Below are positions 26,182 to 38,897 of a DNA stretch of 48,974 bases, piece after piece. The position numbers and the translations under genes are program-made. Each line of letters starts with the position of its first letter. Within the stretch, counting starts at the first letter, position 1. This DNA comes from Candidatus Burkholderia humilis (lineage in GTDB: Bacteria; Pseudomonadota; Gammaproteobacteria; Burkholderiales; Burkholderiaceae), in the NCBI GenBank assembly GCA_001184405.1, contig LFMX01000038.1, forward strand, positions 1 through 48,974. Reading direction: 5' to 3'. The notes under the pieces were generated by a model. The model made no database searches. It worked only from the letters and a program-made list of their open reading frames with translations, and was not told the origin of the DNA.

Positions 26182-27928
26182 ATGACGCGCCTGAAATGGA
26201 TGTCTTTCGGCGCGGCCATCGCCTGCGCCGCGTATGCCGGTCATGCGAACGCGCAGGCGTATCGCGATGTCGCGCCGCTTGCGCCGCCATCGCCCGCCAA
26301 GCCGCACGCGCCCGAGCCGCCGCCCGAACCGAGCGACGATTCACAGCACATCGCCATTCAAACGTTGCGTGGCATCCCGTTTCATAGCGCGATGGAACCG
26401 GGCGCTTCTGTCCCTTCTGCCGCTTCCGTGGACAACGGTGCGATCAGCGCAACCGGCGTGCCGTTTCTCGATGCCTCATTTCTCGCGCAGTTTTCCGCCG
26501 ACATCGGCAAGCCGCTGACCTTCGCGCGTCTCGCCGATATTCGCCGCGCCGTGGCAGCGTTATCGTGAGGCAGGCCATCCGCTCGTCGATGTCTATGTGC
26601 CGGAGCAGGACGTATCGAATGGCGTCGTGAGGATCGATGTCGCGGAGTTTCGCGCGGGACAGGTCATCGCGAAGGACAATCGCTGGTTCTCGGACTCGCT
26701 GCTCACGCGCGAAATGCCGCTTCCCGCCGGCCAGCCGATTCGCGAATCCGATGTGACGGCGGGGCTGGCGCTGCTCAATTCGAATCCGTATCGTACGGTC
26801 GATGTCGTGTATCAACCCGGCACGGAACTGAACACGACTGATGTTGTGCTGCAAACGCAGGACCGCTTTCCGTTTCGCATTTACGGCGGCTACAACAACG
26901 ACGGCGTGCGCGATCTGGGCCGCGATCGCGTGCTCGCGGGCTTCGATTGCGGCAATCTGTTCGGCATCGGCGCGCGCGTCGGCTATCAGATGACCGCGAG
27001 TAACGATCTGATCTCCGGCAATCCGGATATCGAAGGCAGACCGAACCGGCCGCGTTTCATCGCGCATGCCTTCAATCTGCTTGCGCCGTTGCCGTGGCTG
27101 GATCGCATCGAATTGTTCGGCGTGTTTGCGCAGAGCACGCCGCGCCTGCCGGACAGTTACGGGCAAACCGGTTTGAGTTCGCAGGTGAGTTTTCGCTACG
27201 ATCGCCGTCTGCCCGCGCTCGGCGCGTAGCAGCAAGTGCAGCTCGGCTATGACTTCAAGCGCTCGAACAACGACCTCGAATTCGGCGGCTTTCAGGTGTT
27301 CAACGCGAACACGCATATCCATCAGTTCGTGCTCGCGTACGACATCACGAAGACCGATGCGAGCGGCGACACGCACGCCAACGCCACGCTCTACGCGAGT
27401 CCCGGTTATTTCGATAGCGCCAATAACGACGATTCCTTCGCGGCCGCGCGTCTCGGCGCGAAGCCGCGTTATCAATATCTGACGCTATCGGCCGATCGCA
27501 ATTTGCCGCTCGGCGGCACGGGCTTTTCCGTATCGGCGCGCGGGCTGTTTCAGTGGACCGGTAGCACGTTGTTACCGAGCGAAGAAATGGGCCTTGGTGG
27601 CAATGCCACCGTGCGCGGCTACGAGCCGTACGCGGCGCAGGGCGATCGCGGCTGGAACGTGCAGACAGAACTGCGTTCGCCCGCCATCACATGGAACAGC
27701 GCGGCGGTGCAGCCCTTCGTCTTCTTCGATGCCGGTCACGTGTGGAATCGCATTCCCGAAGCGGGCGAGGTGAACAATGCGTCGCTGGCGAGCATTGGCG
27801 CGGGATTTCGATTTCAGTTCAACCGCTTCGTCAGCGTGCGCGGCACGTATGGCTTTCCGCTGAAATCGGTCGTGCTGAATGGATCGAAAACGCCGCTTGG
27901 CGAGATTTTTGTCGTGATCGGAAGCTGA
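26182..27928 (+). pseudogene. TpsB outer-membrane transporter (ShlB/FhaC/HecB family), frameshift plus amber codon
   Basis: ATG 26182 gives a signal peptide (MTRLKWMSFGAAIACAAYAG, cleavage likely after HANA), a proline-rich linker and a POTRA domain (FLDASFLAQFSADIGKPLTF). Near 26565 a one-base shift is needed to continue YREAGHPLVDVYVPEQDV. The barrel domain follows, with RIYGGYNNDGVRDLGRDRVL, until TAG at 27227-27229 in LGA*QQVQLGYDF, probably from CAG. It then runs uninterrupted to 27928, including the VRGYEP motif of loop 6 that is essential in this family. TpsB proteins export a large TpsA partner; the likely partner is the convergent gene 27963-30095. Length if repaired, about 580 residues, is normal. 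Two lesions make a functional product unlikely. Confidence 0.85.
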
Positions 27929-27958
27929 AAAAAGGACGGCGCGTGGCCGTCCTTTTTT
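27928..27958. terminator. bidirectional Rho-independent terminator between tpsB and tpsA
   Basis: AAAAAAGGACGGC (27928-27940) and GCCGTCCTTTTTT (27946-27958) are exact reverse complements around a five-base loop. A-runs and T-runs flank both sides, so the hairpin can stop transcripts from either strand. The two genes converge on it. Confidence 0.95.
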
Positions 27959-27962
27959 ATGG

Positions 27963-30095
27963 TTATTGCGTCTGTTGCCACTGCAGAACCGGGTGCGAAC
28001 CGCCCGCCGGTATCGTCCACACGCCGTTCGCGCCGAAGTTCCATCCCGCGAAGCTCGATGGCGTGCTCGTTTGCACCGTGCTGAGCGCGTTTCCGGAGCC
28101 GGGCATCGTGCCGGTGTTCTGACCAGCGGCCACCGTTTGCCGGGTCTTGTCCTTGTCCCAGAACACGTTGTTGTTGATCGTGCCCTGGTTGACCGACGCG
28201 ACGCCGCCGAGCGCGAACGATTCATCGATCACGCCGGTCGCCGCATTCGTATTGACGAGACTGCCCACGTCCGCGATCCCGCCCGGCACGCCCGTCGCAT
28301 ACGACTGCGTGATGGTGCCGCCGTTCACGTTGACGATCCGCCGTTGCCCGCCGTGCCGAAGCCTTCGTTCGAGTTTTCGCCGGACGAAGTGGCATACGCG
28401 ATGGTGCCGTTGTTTCTGCCCGCGACAATGCCGAAGCTGTTGCTGCCGCTGAAGCCCGTCACCGTCGCATTGGTCACGTTGAGGTCGCGCACCACGCCGC
28501 CTTCGCCGATCATGCCGAACAGGCCGACATCGCGCGCGGACGTGTCGTCGCTGACGCGCAGTTTGTCGATGTCGTGACCGAAGCCGTCGAACTGGCCGGT
28601 GAACGCGGCATCGGGCATGAGACCGATCGGTGCGAACGTGGACGCGCCGTTCTGATCGGCCGCCGAACTCGCATCGATATTTTTGCCGAGCGCGTAATTG
28701 CCCGCGAGATCCTGCGAGACGTTCTGCAAGTCCGTCACGTTGTTGACGAGCTTGTACGCGGTGACTTGCGACACCTGCCCGCTATATGGCGCGGCGCTCC
28801 AGCCGCTGTTCGCGACGATAGTGCCCGGCGCGTAGCTGCCGTTCATGTCATACAGCGCGTTGACGAGGCCCGTGCTCTGCGACCAGTCGATCGCGCCGCG
28901 GTTGCGCACGCTGCCGCCGTTGTCGATGCCGCCCGAATCCGCGCGCAAGGTGAGGTTGCCGCCGCCCGCGTTCGCCAGCGTGACCGTCGGCGCGATCGTC
29001 ACCGTGTGCGTCGCGCCGAGCGTCAGCGATGCGTTGCCGTTCATCGTCAGATCGCCGGTGGATTCGACATCGACGGATGTGCCGTTGCTCAAGTTGCGCG
29101 CGAGCGTGCCGGCGGGTTGCGCTGCCCATGTTGACCGACGGCGCGCCGAGCGTCCACGTGCCCGCGTTCACGGTGGCGTCGGTGATGTCGAGCTGTTTGG
29201 CGCGCGTTTCGACCGTCCCGCCGCTGCCGTCCGCGTTGTTCGCGGCGAGCGTGTTGCGCACGCGCACGCCGCCGTTGTCTGCGACGAGCCACACGTGGCC
29301 ATCGCGCATGACGGTGCCGGTCGCGCGGATCGCCGAGGTGTTGCCGGCCAGCGCGTAGACGTTGCCATCGGCGGCTTGCAGGCTGGCTTGCGCCGCGCTG
29401 ATCGCGCCCGAATTGGTGACATTGCCGTGACTGCTCGTCTGCACGAACACCTGCTGGCCGCTCGACGAATCCTGCAGCAGCACTTGCGCGCCCGCGGCGA
29501 GTTCGGCGGTGCCGTTGGGTGCATCGATACTGCCCTGATTGAGCACGGTGCGCCGCGACACGAGAATGACATCGCTGCCGCTCGAACCGATCTTGCTGAG
29601 ATTCACGACCGTGCCCGTGCCGTCGCCGGTGAAGGTGAGCGGGCCGCCCGCCATGAACGCGTCGTTATCGACATTCAGCGTGGAGGCGACGAAGCGCCCG
29701 CCCGTCGCCACGACGCCGCTCGCACGCCCTTGCGGATTGATGAGATACACGCTGCCGGTGGCGTTGAGCTTGCCGAGAATCGAAGAAGGATCGCCGCCTG
29801 TCACGCGATTGAGCGTCGCGCCCGAGCCGTTGTTGAAGCTCACGGACTTGCCGCTGTCGATGTTGAAGCTGTTCCAGTCGATGACCCCGCGCGAGGACGT
29901 CTGATTGACCGTGACCGACTGCGCGCCGCTGGAAATGGCGCCGGATCCCGCGACGAAATTGCCGCCCGCCGGAAGCGGCGGTGCGGCGTTCGCGCCGGCG
30001 GCGGCGAGCGCTGCAACGAGCGCCACCAGCGGACGTAACGTATAAGAAGCAGATGAGCCGCGCTTTTGGCGCGGCTGCAAAGTGATGCGCTGCAT
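27963..30095 (-). pseudogene. TpsA filamentous haemagglutinin-like exoprotein with GLUG motifs, two frameshifts
   Basis: ATG 30095 has GGAGGG just upstream on the minus strand. The product has an extended signal peptide (RPLVALVAALAAAGANA). The TPS secretion domain follows (PAGGNFVAGSGAISSG, VDQ-like VNQTSSRGVIDWNSFNI, GDPSSILGKLNATGSVYLIN, NPQG), which is recognised by the TpsB POTRA domains. It continues in beta-helix style to MGS near 29120. There it shifts to LARNLSNGTSVDVESTGDLT, and near 28340 shifts again. GLUG-type repeats occur near the end (NNGTIAYATSSG, NGGTITQSYATG, NQGTINNNVFWDKD), finishing in HPVLQWQQ. Total about 710 residues, short for the family. It was probably a secreted or surface adhesin; no cytolysin or CdiA toxin domain is visible. 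Confidence 0.85.
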
Positions 30096-30431
30096 ATGCC
30101 CTCCAGGCAATATCGATCGTTCTATTCGTTGTTCGCTGCTGCCTGTAAAGACCGCAAATGGATAATCGACGTGCGAGCAGGCGCGTCGATAGTATCAACT
30201 GACTTAAGCGCACGCTGTGAAGTTTCGCTGAACTATTTGCCTAAAAAATCACGCAGATATTTACGGCTTGACCCGCGCCGCGCGATGTTTTAAGGCGCTA
30301 AAAACAGGGCTGAAATCCGTTAAAAATACATCGGATGACGAAATAATTATCAAAATAACCGTGCACCATTTCGGCAGAACGGGAACAGGCGTTGCACACT
30401 ACTTAACCCGTCCTCGAATACGGAAACGAAC
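30096..30431. other. divergent promoter region of tpsA and the first clpG-like gene
   Basis: About 335 A+T-enriched bases between divergent genes. The part 30290-30360 contains several A-runs. I could not fix a -35/-10 pair with confidence. No convincing heat-shock (sigma-32) promoter was found although the downstream gene is a chaperone. Confidence 0.5.
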
Positions 30432-33101
<2,670 letters not shown>

Positions 33102-33281
33102 GAAACTCAAAGAATGCGGTAAGTGCCCGACTTCTTTCCGGCATAGTCATACGTGCCCTCGCGGCATCGTCTGGTCACGTGATTTGGCATGCTAAATATT
33201 TGTCCGAACGCCGACGCCTCACCCTATCTCGTTATAAAATCTTCAGTATGAGAGTTCCAGGCTCACTTTTCGGAGAGGCGA

Positions 33282-33653
33282 TTACGGCCGGTTTTCGCTG
33301 CCGCGCGCGCCGAGTTTCAGGCGGCATTCGTCATACACGCGTTGCACCAGCGCGCTTTCATAGTCGAGTTCTTCGCCTTCGAGCACGCGCTCGATCCCGC
33401 TTTTCCTCGCCTCTTTTTCGAGCGATGCAGCCAGCCGCGCCGCCAGCGCCTGCGCCAGCACCGACAGTCGCGCGGTCTCGATCCAGTCCGCCGCGCGATG
33501 ATGCTTATCCAGCCACCGATGCGCCGTGCGCACCTGAAACGGCACATCGGGCCAGGCGCCATCGAGGTAATACGCGCCGAGAAAACCGCAAGTGAGCCAG
33601 CACAGCAGATGCACCCGATCGTCGGGTCCGAGCGGATAGCGGACTTGGCTCAT
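33282..33653 (-). CDS. 123-residue hypothetical protein
   Basis: ATG 33653 starts MSQVRYPLGPDDRVHLLCWL, followed by CGFLGAYYLDGAWPDVPF, a helical region rich in alanine and arginine (ARLSVLAQALAARLAASLEK) and a charged end. The sequence is intact and has the codon use of the backbone. The WP..PFxVRTAHRWLDKH segment looks conserved-type, but I do not recognise the family. It lies just upstream of the PAS-GGDEF-EAL gene's 3' end on the same strand and probably has its own promoter. Function unknown; cytosolic, as no signal peptide or membrane segment is visible. Confidence 0.6.
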   Translation of the reverse strand: MSQVRYPLGPDDRVHLLCWLTCGFLGAYYLDGAWPDVPFQVRTAHRWLDKHHRAADWIETARLSVLAQALAARLAASLEKEARKSGIERVLEGEELDYESALVQRVYDECRLKLGARGSENRP

Positions 33654-33719
33654 GATGTCGCGCGGCGTGATTCATCAAGCCCAAAAAAATAGCACGCACG
33701 CCCGCGCCCGACATACGCA

Positions 33720-36383
33720 TTAGCCGATGCCGCGCGCGCCCCGCTGCCACGTCTGTACGAACGCGGCGACATCGCTTGCCGGAACCGGTTGCGTGCAGAG
33801 AAAACCCTGATACGCATCGCAGCCGACCTGAAACAAAAAGTCGCGCTGACGCGCCTTCTCTACGCCTTCGGCCACCACGCGCAAGCCGAGATTGCAGCCG
33901 AGCGCGACGATCGTGCGCGGCGCGATCACCGCATCGCTGCGATCGTCGAGCAAATCCTGCACGAACGACCGGTCGATCTTCAGCACATCGAGCGGCAGCC
34001 GCTTCAGATACGTGAGCGACGAATAACCGGTGCCGAAATCATCGAGCGCGAAACTCAAGCCGCGCGTCTTCAGAAACTGCATGCGCTCGATGGTGTCTTC
34101 GGCGTGAGCAATACGGTTTCGGTCAATTCGAGCTTCAATCGACGCGAATTCGCGCCGGAACGCGCGAGCGCCGCCAGCACCAGTTTCGCGAAATCCGGGT
34201 GATGAAACTGCCGCGCGCTCACGTTGATCGACACCTTGAGCGCGGCCATGTACGGGTCGTCGGCCCACGCGACGAGCTGGCGGCAGGCGGCGTCCATCAC
34301 GCGTTCGCCGAGCGCGAGAATCAGCCCGGTTTCCTCCGCGAGCGGCACGAATTCCGTCGGCGCAACGAGTCCGCGTTCCGGATGCCGCCAGCGTAACAAC
34401 GCCTCGATGCCCGCGATCTGTCCGTGGCGATCCACATACAGCTGATAGTGCAGTTTGAATTCGTCATCGCGCAGTGCGCGGCGCAATTCCGCTTCCGTCG
34501 ACATGCGCGTGGCGGCGGCTTCCTGCATCGCCGGAACGAAAAAGCGCATGGCGTTGCGGCCGGCCGCTTTCGCCTGATACATCGCGAGATCGGCCTGCAT
34601 GAGCAACGTGCCGATATCCGTGCCTTCGTTCTGACTGTCGCTGAAAAACGTAATGCCGATGCTCGGCGTGCTGCAATGCTGATACTCGCCCAACTGATAC
34701 GGCTGATTCAGCGCATCGAGAATAAGTTCGCCTACGGCGCTCGCGCGCGCAATCGTTCGACCACCTGTTGCAGCAGACGGTCGCCGACCGTGTGGCCGAG
34801 CGTATCGTTGAGCGTCTTGAAGTTGTCGAGATCGATAAAAAAGAGCGCGTTGAACGCGGCATTTTTCGCGCTCGCGGCCATCGCGCGTTCGAGCAACAAC
34901 TGACGATTCGGCAACTGCGTGAGCGGATCATGAAACACCAGATGTGCGATGCGCCGATCCGCCGCCTTGCGCCGGCTGATGTCCGTCTTGATCGCGAAAA
35001 TCGATTCGGGGCGGCCGTTTTCGTCGCGCATCAAGGTCCATTGCACTTCGACGGCGAGCGCCGTGCCGTCCTTGTGATGCTCGGTGATTTCGCCGCTCCA
35101 CTCGCCCGTTTCCAGCACGCGGCGCGTGGCGTCGCGCACGATCGCCGGATCGTGATACAGCAGTTCCTCGACCGAGCGCCCGACCGCTTCCTCGACGGTC
35201 CAGCCGTACAGCCGCTCCGCGCCCTTGTTCCAGTAACGCACGCGATTGTCGAGCAGCGACGCCTGTTCGCGGATGCGCGCCTCGGTCGCGCGCCCGTCTT
35301 CATCGCGTATGATGAAGCCGCGATCCAGCACATACGCCGTCGAGCCGTTCTTGCGGATGAAACGGTATTCGTCCATCCAGTTGTCGTCGGCGCTGTCGAG
35401 CGCGGTATCGAGATGCGCCAGCACGCGGGCGCAATCGTCCAGATGAATGCGGTTCGCCCACGTGTTCATCGAACCCTGAAAGTCCTCCTGCGCGTAGCCG
35501 AACAGCGTCTGCACGTTGTCGCTGCGCCAGGTCTTGTTCGCGGCGATGTCCCAGTCCCAGATCGTGTCCGTCGTCGATCGCGCGATGATGCGAAAGTGCT
35601 CCTCCGACTGTTCCAGCGACTGCTGCGTGCGCCGCTCGCGCGTGATGTCGCGAAACGAAACCGTCAGCCCTTCTTCGGACGGATACGCGCGCACTTCGGA
35701 TCACACCTGACAGCGCGGACAAAACTCCTCGAACGACACGGTGCGGTTCTCGCGCATCGCCCGATGCAGTTCCTGATAGCCGATCTGCGTGCGCAACGCG
35801 GCGAATTCGTCCCAGATGATCTTGCCGATGAGTTCATCGCGCGAACGCTGGAGAATGCGTTCCGCCTGCGCGTTCATGAACGTGAAGCGCCATTCGCGAT
35901 CGAGCGTGTAGAAGGCATCGGTGATGCTTTCCAGCGTGGCCGTGAGGCGCGCGGCCAGGCGCTTCGCGTCTTCCTGCGCGCGCCGCTTTTCCGTGATGTC
36001 TTGCAACGCGCCGCGCACGCCGGTAATCGCGCCGTTCGCGCCGAACACGGGTTCGCCTGCCGCGCGCACCCAGACCTTGCGGCCCGACGCCGTGACGATG
36101 CGCAATTCCTCGTCGAACGGCGTGCCATAGCGCAGACACGCATCGCTCAGATTGCCGATGCTCGTACGCCATTCGGGCGCGATATGCGCGACCGCTTCTT
36201 CCGTCGTCGGCGACGTGCCGGGCGGCAGTTCGTGGATCGCGCAGACTTCGTTGGACCAGAGCACGCGTTTGGTCGTGGCGTCGTACTCCCAGCCGCCGAG
36301 TTGCGCAGCGCGGCGTTGGCATCGAGCGAAGTAAGTGGATCGAGCGCGTGCGCATCGTTCGATGCGTCGGGTGGCGGGTGCAT
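33720..36383 (-). pseudogene. multi-PAS GGDEF-EAL c-di-GMP signalling protein with several lesions
   Basis: ATG 36383 gives MHPPPDASNDAHALDPLTSL. A shift near 36300 leads into three PAS-type domains (GGWEYDATTKRVLWSNEVCA; ITDAFYTLDREWRFTFMNAQ; TTDTIWDWDIAANKTWRSDN). A TGA at 35701-35703 sits where Trp is expected before SEVRAYPSEEGL. The GGDEF domain begins (HDPLTQLPNRQLLLERAMAA, FFIDLDNFKTLNDTLGHTVG) but its core, including the GGDEF motif, is missing: ERLRARA joins VGELILDALNQPYQ. The EAL domain has IEALLRWRHP, SINVSARQF and KLELTETVLL, then a shift near 34100, then ALDDFGTGYSSL, LKIDRSFV and VAEGVE. All EAL catalytic residues can be found but in two frames. As written neither cyclase nor phosphodiesterase can be produced. 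Confidence 0.85.
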
Positions 36384-36728
36384 CGAGTCGGCAAAGGTCA
36401 GCGGGGTGAAGACGACATGGTCGATCCGGCTCGTGCGGTCGCAAATAGTGAGCGCTTCGTGGTGAAGCAAGCCCGAAGCGGCGTGCGCAAGATTATGCAG
36501 GCACTTTGAGGGCGCAAACGATTTCCTCAATAAAGCGTGTTGAAAGACTGTGTGGCACACGCAACACTCGCCGCGGGCGTTGCAAAGCGCGAATCTTCCA
36601 GCGCGCCGCCGTCGTATTCGTTGCACGAAATTGGTGTAGTGTTAGGCGACCGTTTCGCGCAACGTACGCATCGCACGCTATTGCGCGAAACGTATGAACC
36701 TTTGAGGACTCGAGCATCGGAGGACAAG
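36384..36728. other. divergent promoter region with an inverted repeat
   Basis: About 345 bases between the GGDEF-EAL gene and the DyP/encapsulin operon. It contains the 12-base inverted repeat listed separately (36651-36692) and a ribosome binding site GGAGGA at 36719-36724 for the ATG at 36729. No other feature was recognised. Confidence 0.5.
36651..36692. promoter_or_regulatory. 12-base inverted repeat, candidate operator of the encapsulin operon
   Basis: CGTTTCGCGCAA (36651-36662) and TTGCGCGAAACG (36681-36692) are exact reverse complements separated by 18 bases, giving 30 bases centre to centre, near three helical turns. They lie 37 bases before the ATG at 36729. A dimeric regulator binding two half-sites is plausible. 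Confidence 0.55.
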
Positions 36729-37055
36729 ATGGAATCTGCCTTTGACGTTTTTGCTGGCTTCAACATTGCCGTCGCGACGCGGCGCAACGAGCGCGGCGCG
36801 TGGGTCGCTGACCTCGACGTGACCCGCGACGGCAAACCGGCGTTCGATCGATGGCCGGAAACCGTGCAACCCGAATGGCGCACCGCCGACGAAGCGATTC
36901 GCGACGGCATCGAACGGGCGCGGCGCGTCATTCATCTTCACTTCATCAAGGTCGATGGCCACTCGCTGGTCACCACGCGTGCGCGCGCAGACGTGGTTCA
37001 ACGGCGAGATGGAGCATCGGGGCGGCATCACTTTTACGCGCTAGTTCTTACATGA
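36729..37055 (+). CDS. 108-residue hypothetical protein, first gene of the DyP-encapsulin operon
   Basis: ATG 36729 follows GGAGGA. The product reads MESAFDVFAGFNIAVATRRN, RGAWVADLDVTRDGKPAFDR and EAIRDGIERARRVIHLHFIK, a compact alpha/beta pattern of two strands and a helix resembling small Burkholderia proteins of unknown function. Its stop overlaps the start of the peroxidase gene (ATGA at 37052-37055), indicating translational coupling. It therefore belongs to the same transcript. The last 25 residues (RARADVVQRRDGASGRHH) are less protein-like, so the 3' end may be altered. No signal peptide. Confidence 0.55.
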   Translation: MESAFDVFAGFNIAVATRRNERGAWVADLDVTRDGKPAFDRWPETVQPEWRTADEAIRDGIERARRVIHLHFIKVDGHSLVTTRARADVVQRRDGASGRHHFYALVLT

Positions 37056-38031
37056 CCAACAAGAATCCAGAACCGCAAGCCGTTTGCAATCCCATTTCCC
37101 GCAGCGCGATCTTCATGACGCTGACCGTCGCGCGCAGCGAGACCCAACTCGATGCCGTGCGTAACTGGTTCGGCGATGTCGCCGCGCTCGTGCGTGCCGT
37201 CGGCGAATCTGTCTGCGTGTGCGGCATCGGCTCGGACACGTGGGACGCGCTGTTCGGCGCGCCGCGTCCGGCCGGGCCGAAACCAGGTCGGGTGATCGCC
37301 GCGCCATTCGCACGCCCGGCGACATCCTGCTGCACATTTGCGCGGATCATATGGATTTGTGTTTCGAGCTCGCGTCGCAAATGCTCAACAAGATTGGCAA
37401 TGCGGCCACCGTCGTCGATGAAGTGCGCGGCTTTCGCTATTTCGATCTGCGCGACATGGTCAGCTTCGTGGACGGCACGGAAAATCTGTCGGGTGCGAGC
37501 GCTGCGCACTACACGATCATCGGCGATGAAGACGCGGACTTCGCGGGCGGAAGCTATGTGATCGTGCAGAAGTACTTCCACAACCTCGACGCGTGGAACG
37601 GGCTGCCGGTCGAGTAGCAGGAAAAGATCATCGGCCGCGAAAAACTGTCCGATGTCGAACTTGACGCCGATGTGAAACCGTCGTACTCGCACAGCTCGCT
37701 CACGACCATCGACGACAACGGTCAGGAAGTGAAGATTTTGCGTCACAACATGGCGTTCGGGCGGCCCGGCGCGAAGGAGTTCGGCACGTATTTCATCGGC
37801 TATGCGCGTTCGCCCGCGCCCATCGAACTGATGATGGAGAACATGTTCGTCGGGCGGCCGCCGGGCAATTACGACCGTCTGCTCGACTACAGCCGCACGG
37901 TGACGGGCGGAGTCTTTTTCGTGCCGTCCGCCGATCTGCTCGATGATCTGCCGGATCGCAAGCCGTCGCAGAAAAGCGGCGGCGGCGCCTTGAATATCGG
38001 CTCACTCAAAGGAACGTCTCAACATGAATAA
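37052..38031 (+). pseudogene. DyP-type peroxidase, encapsulin cargo, with frameshift and amber codon
   Basis: ATG 37052 gives MTNKNPEPQAVCNPISRSAI and the first ferredoxin-like half (VRNWFGDVAALVRAVGESVC). Near 37290 a shift is required to continue RTPGDILLHICADHMDLCFE. The haem-site motif follows (FDLRDMVSFVDGTENLSG, with the catalytic Asp in the VDGT segment). At 37615-37617 a TAG interrupts GLPVE*QEKIIGREKL, most likely from GAG. The remainder (HNMAFGRPGAKEFGTYFIGY, ARSPAPIELMMENMFVG) is open to 38031. The C-terminus ALNIGSLKG is the targeting peptide that loads DyP peroxidases into encapsulin shells. The stop overlaps the encapsulin start by eight bases. Identity is firm; the product is probably not made. 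Confidence 0.85.
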
Positions 38032-38821
38032 CCTGCATCGCGCGCTCGCGCCGATTTCCGATGACGCCTGGGCGCAAATCGAAGCCGAAGTCGCGCGCAC
38101 GTTCAAGCAATCGCTCGCCGGGCGGCGCGTCGTCGATGTGAAGGAAGCGGGCGGCACGGCGCTCGCGGCCGTCGGCACGGGGCATCTGAAGGGCATTGCA
38201 TCGCCGGGAAAGGGCGTGAAGCTGTACGACGTGCGGCAGATGGTCGAACTGACCGTGCCGTTCACCTTGCAGCGCGAGTCGATCGACAGCGTCGAGCGCG
38301 GATCGAACGATGGCGACTGGCAGCCCGCGAAGACCGCCGCCAGTGAATTGGCGATCGCCGAAGACAGCGCGATCTTCGACGGCTTTGCGGCGGCGGGCAT
38401 CACCGGGATCCGGCAGGGCAGTTCGAACGCGCCGACCGGCTTGCCGAACGATGTCACCGATTATCCCGCCGCGATCAGCCAGGCGCTCGAAAAGCTGCGG
38501 CTCGCGGGCGTCGACGGCCCGTATTCCGTGCTGCTCGGCGCGGACGCTTATACGGCGCTCGCTGAGGCGAGCGATCAGGGTTATCCGGTGATTCAGCACA
38601 TCAAGCGCATCGTGAGCGGCGAACTCGTGTGGGCGCCCGCGTTGTAGGGCGGCTGCGTGCTATCCACGCGCGGCGGCGATTACGAGCTTTATCTCGGGCA
38701 GGATCTGTCGATCGGCTATACGAGCCATACCGATACGACCGTGCAACTCTACTTACGCGAAACGCTCACGTTCCTGATGTTGACGAGCGAGGCCTCCGTT
38801 TCCATCGCGGAGGGCGAATAA
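38024..38821 (+). pseudogene. encapsulin shell protein with an internal amber codon
   Basis: ATG 38024 overlaps the end of the peroxidase gene. MNNLHRALAPISDDAWAQIE, QSLAGRRVVDVKEAGG, ESIDSVERGSNDGDWQPAKT, EDSAIFDGFAAAGITGI and PYSVLLGADAYTALAEASDQ are the regular blocks of HK97-fold encapsulins, which assemble into shells around cargo enzymes such as DyP peroxidase. A TAG at 38645-38647 (WAPAL*GGCVLSTRGGDYEL) interrupts the frame after 207 codons. The same frame then continues LGQDLSIGYTSHTDTTVQLY to the TAA at 38819-38821. Total length would be 265 residues, the standard size. The truncated product lacks the last part of the shell fold, so no particle is expected. Confidence 0.9.
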
Positions 38822-38897
38822 CGCCCGGCTGCATCGGAACACGCGGCTCCATACAAGAACGACCTTCGGGGAACATCGAACATGGAGACGATTGATC

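Noticed and set aside
30260..30300. A CTTGACC...GCGATGTT pair resembling a heat-shock promoter before the first Clp gene
   Set aside because: The spacing is too short for a sigma-32 promoter and the -10 part matches poorly.
34768..36465. Plus-strand open frame of 565 codons
   Set aside because: Exactly antisense to the PAS-GGDEF-EAL gene, arginine-rich, without family motifs; an effect of GC-rich third positions.
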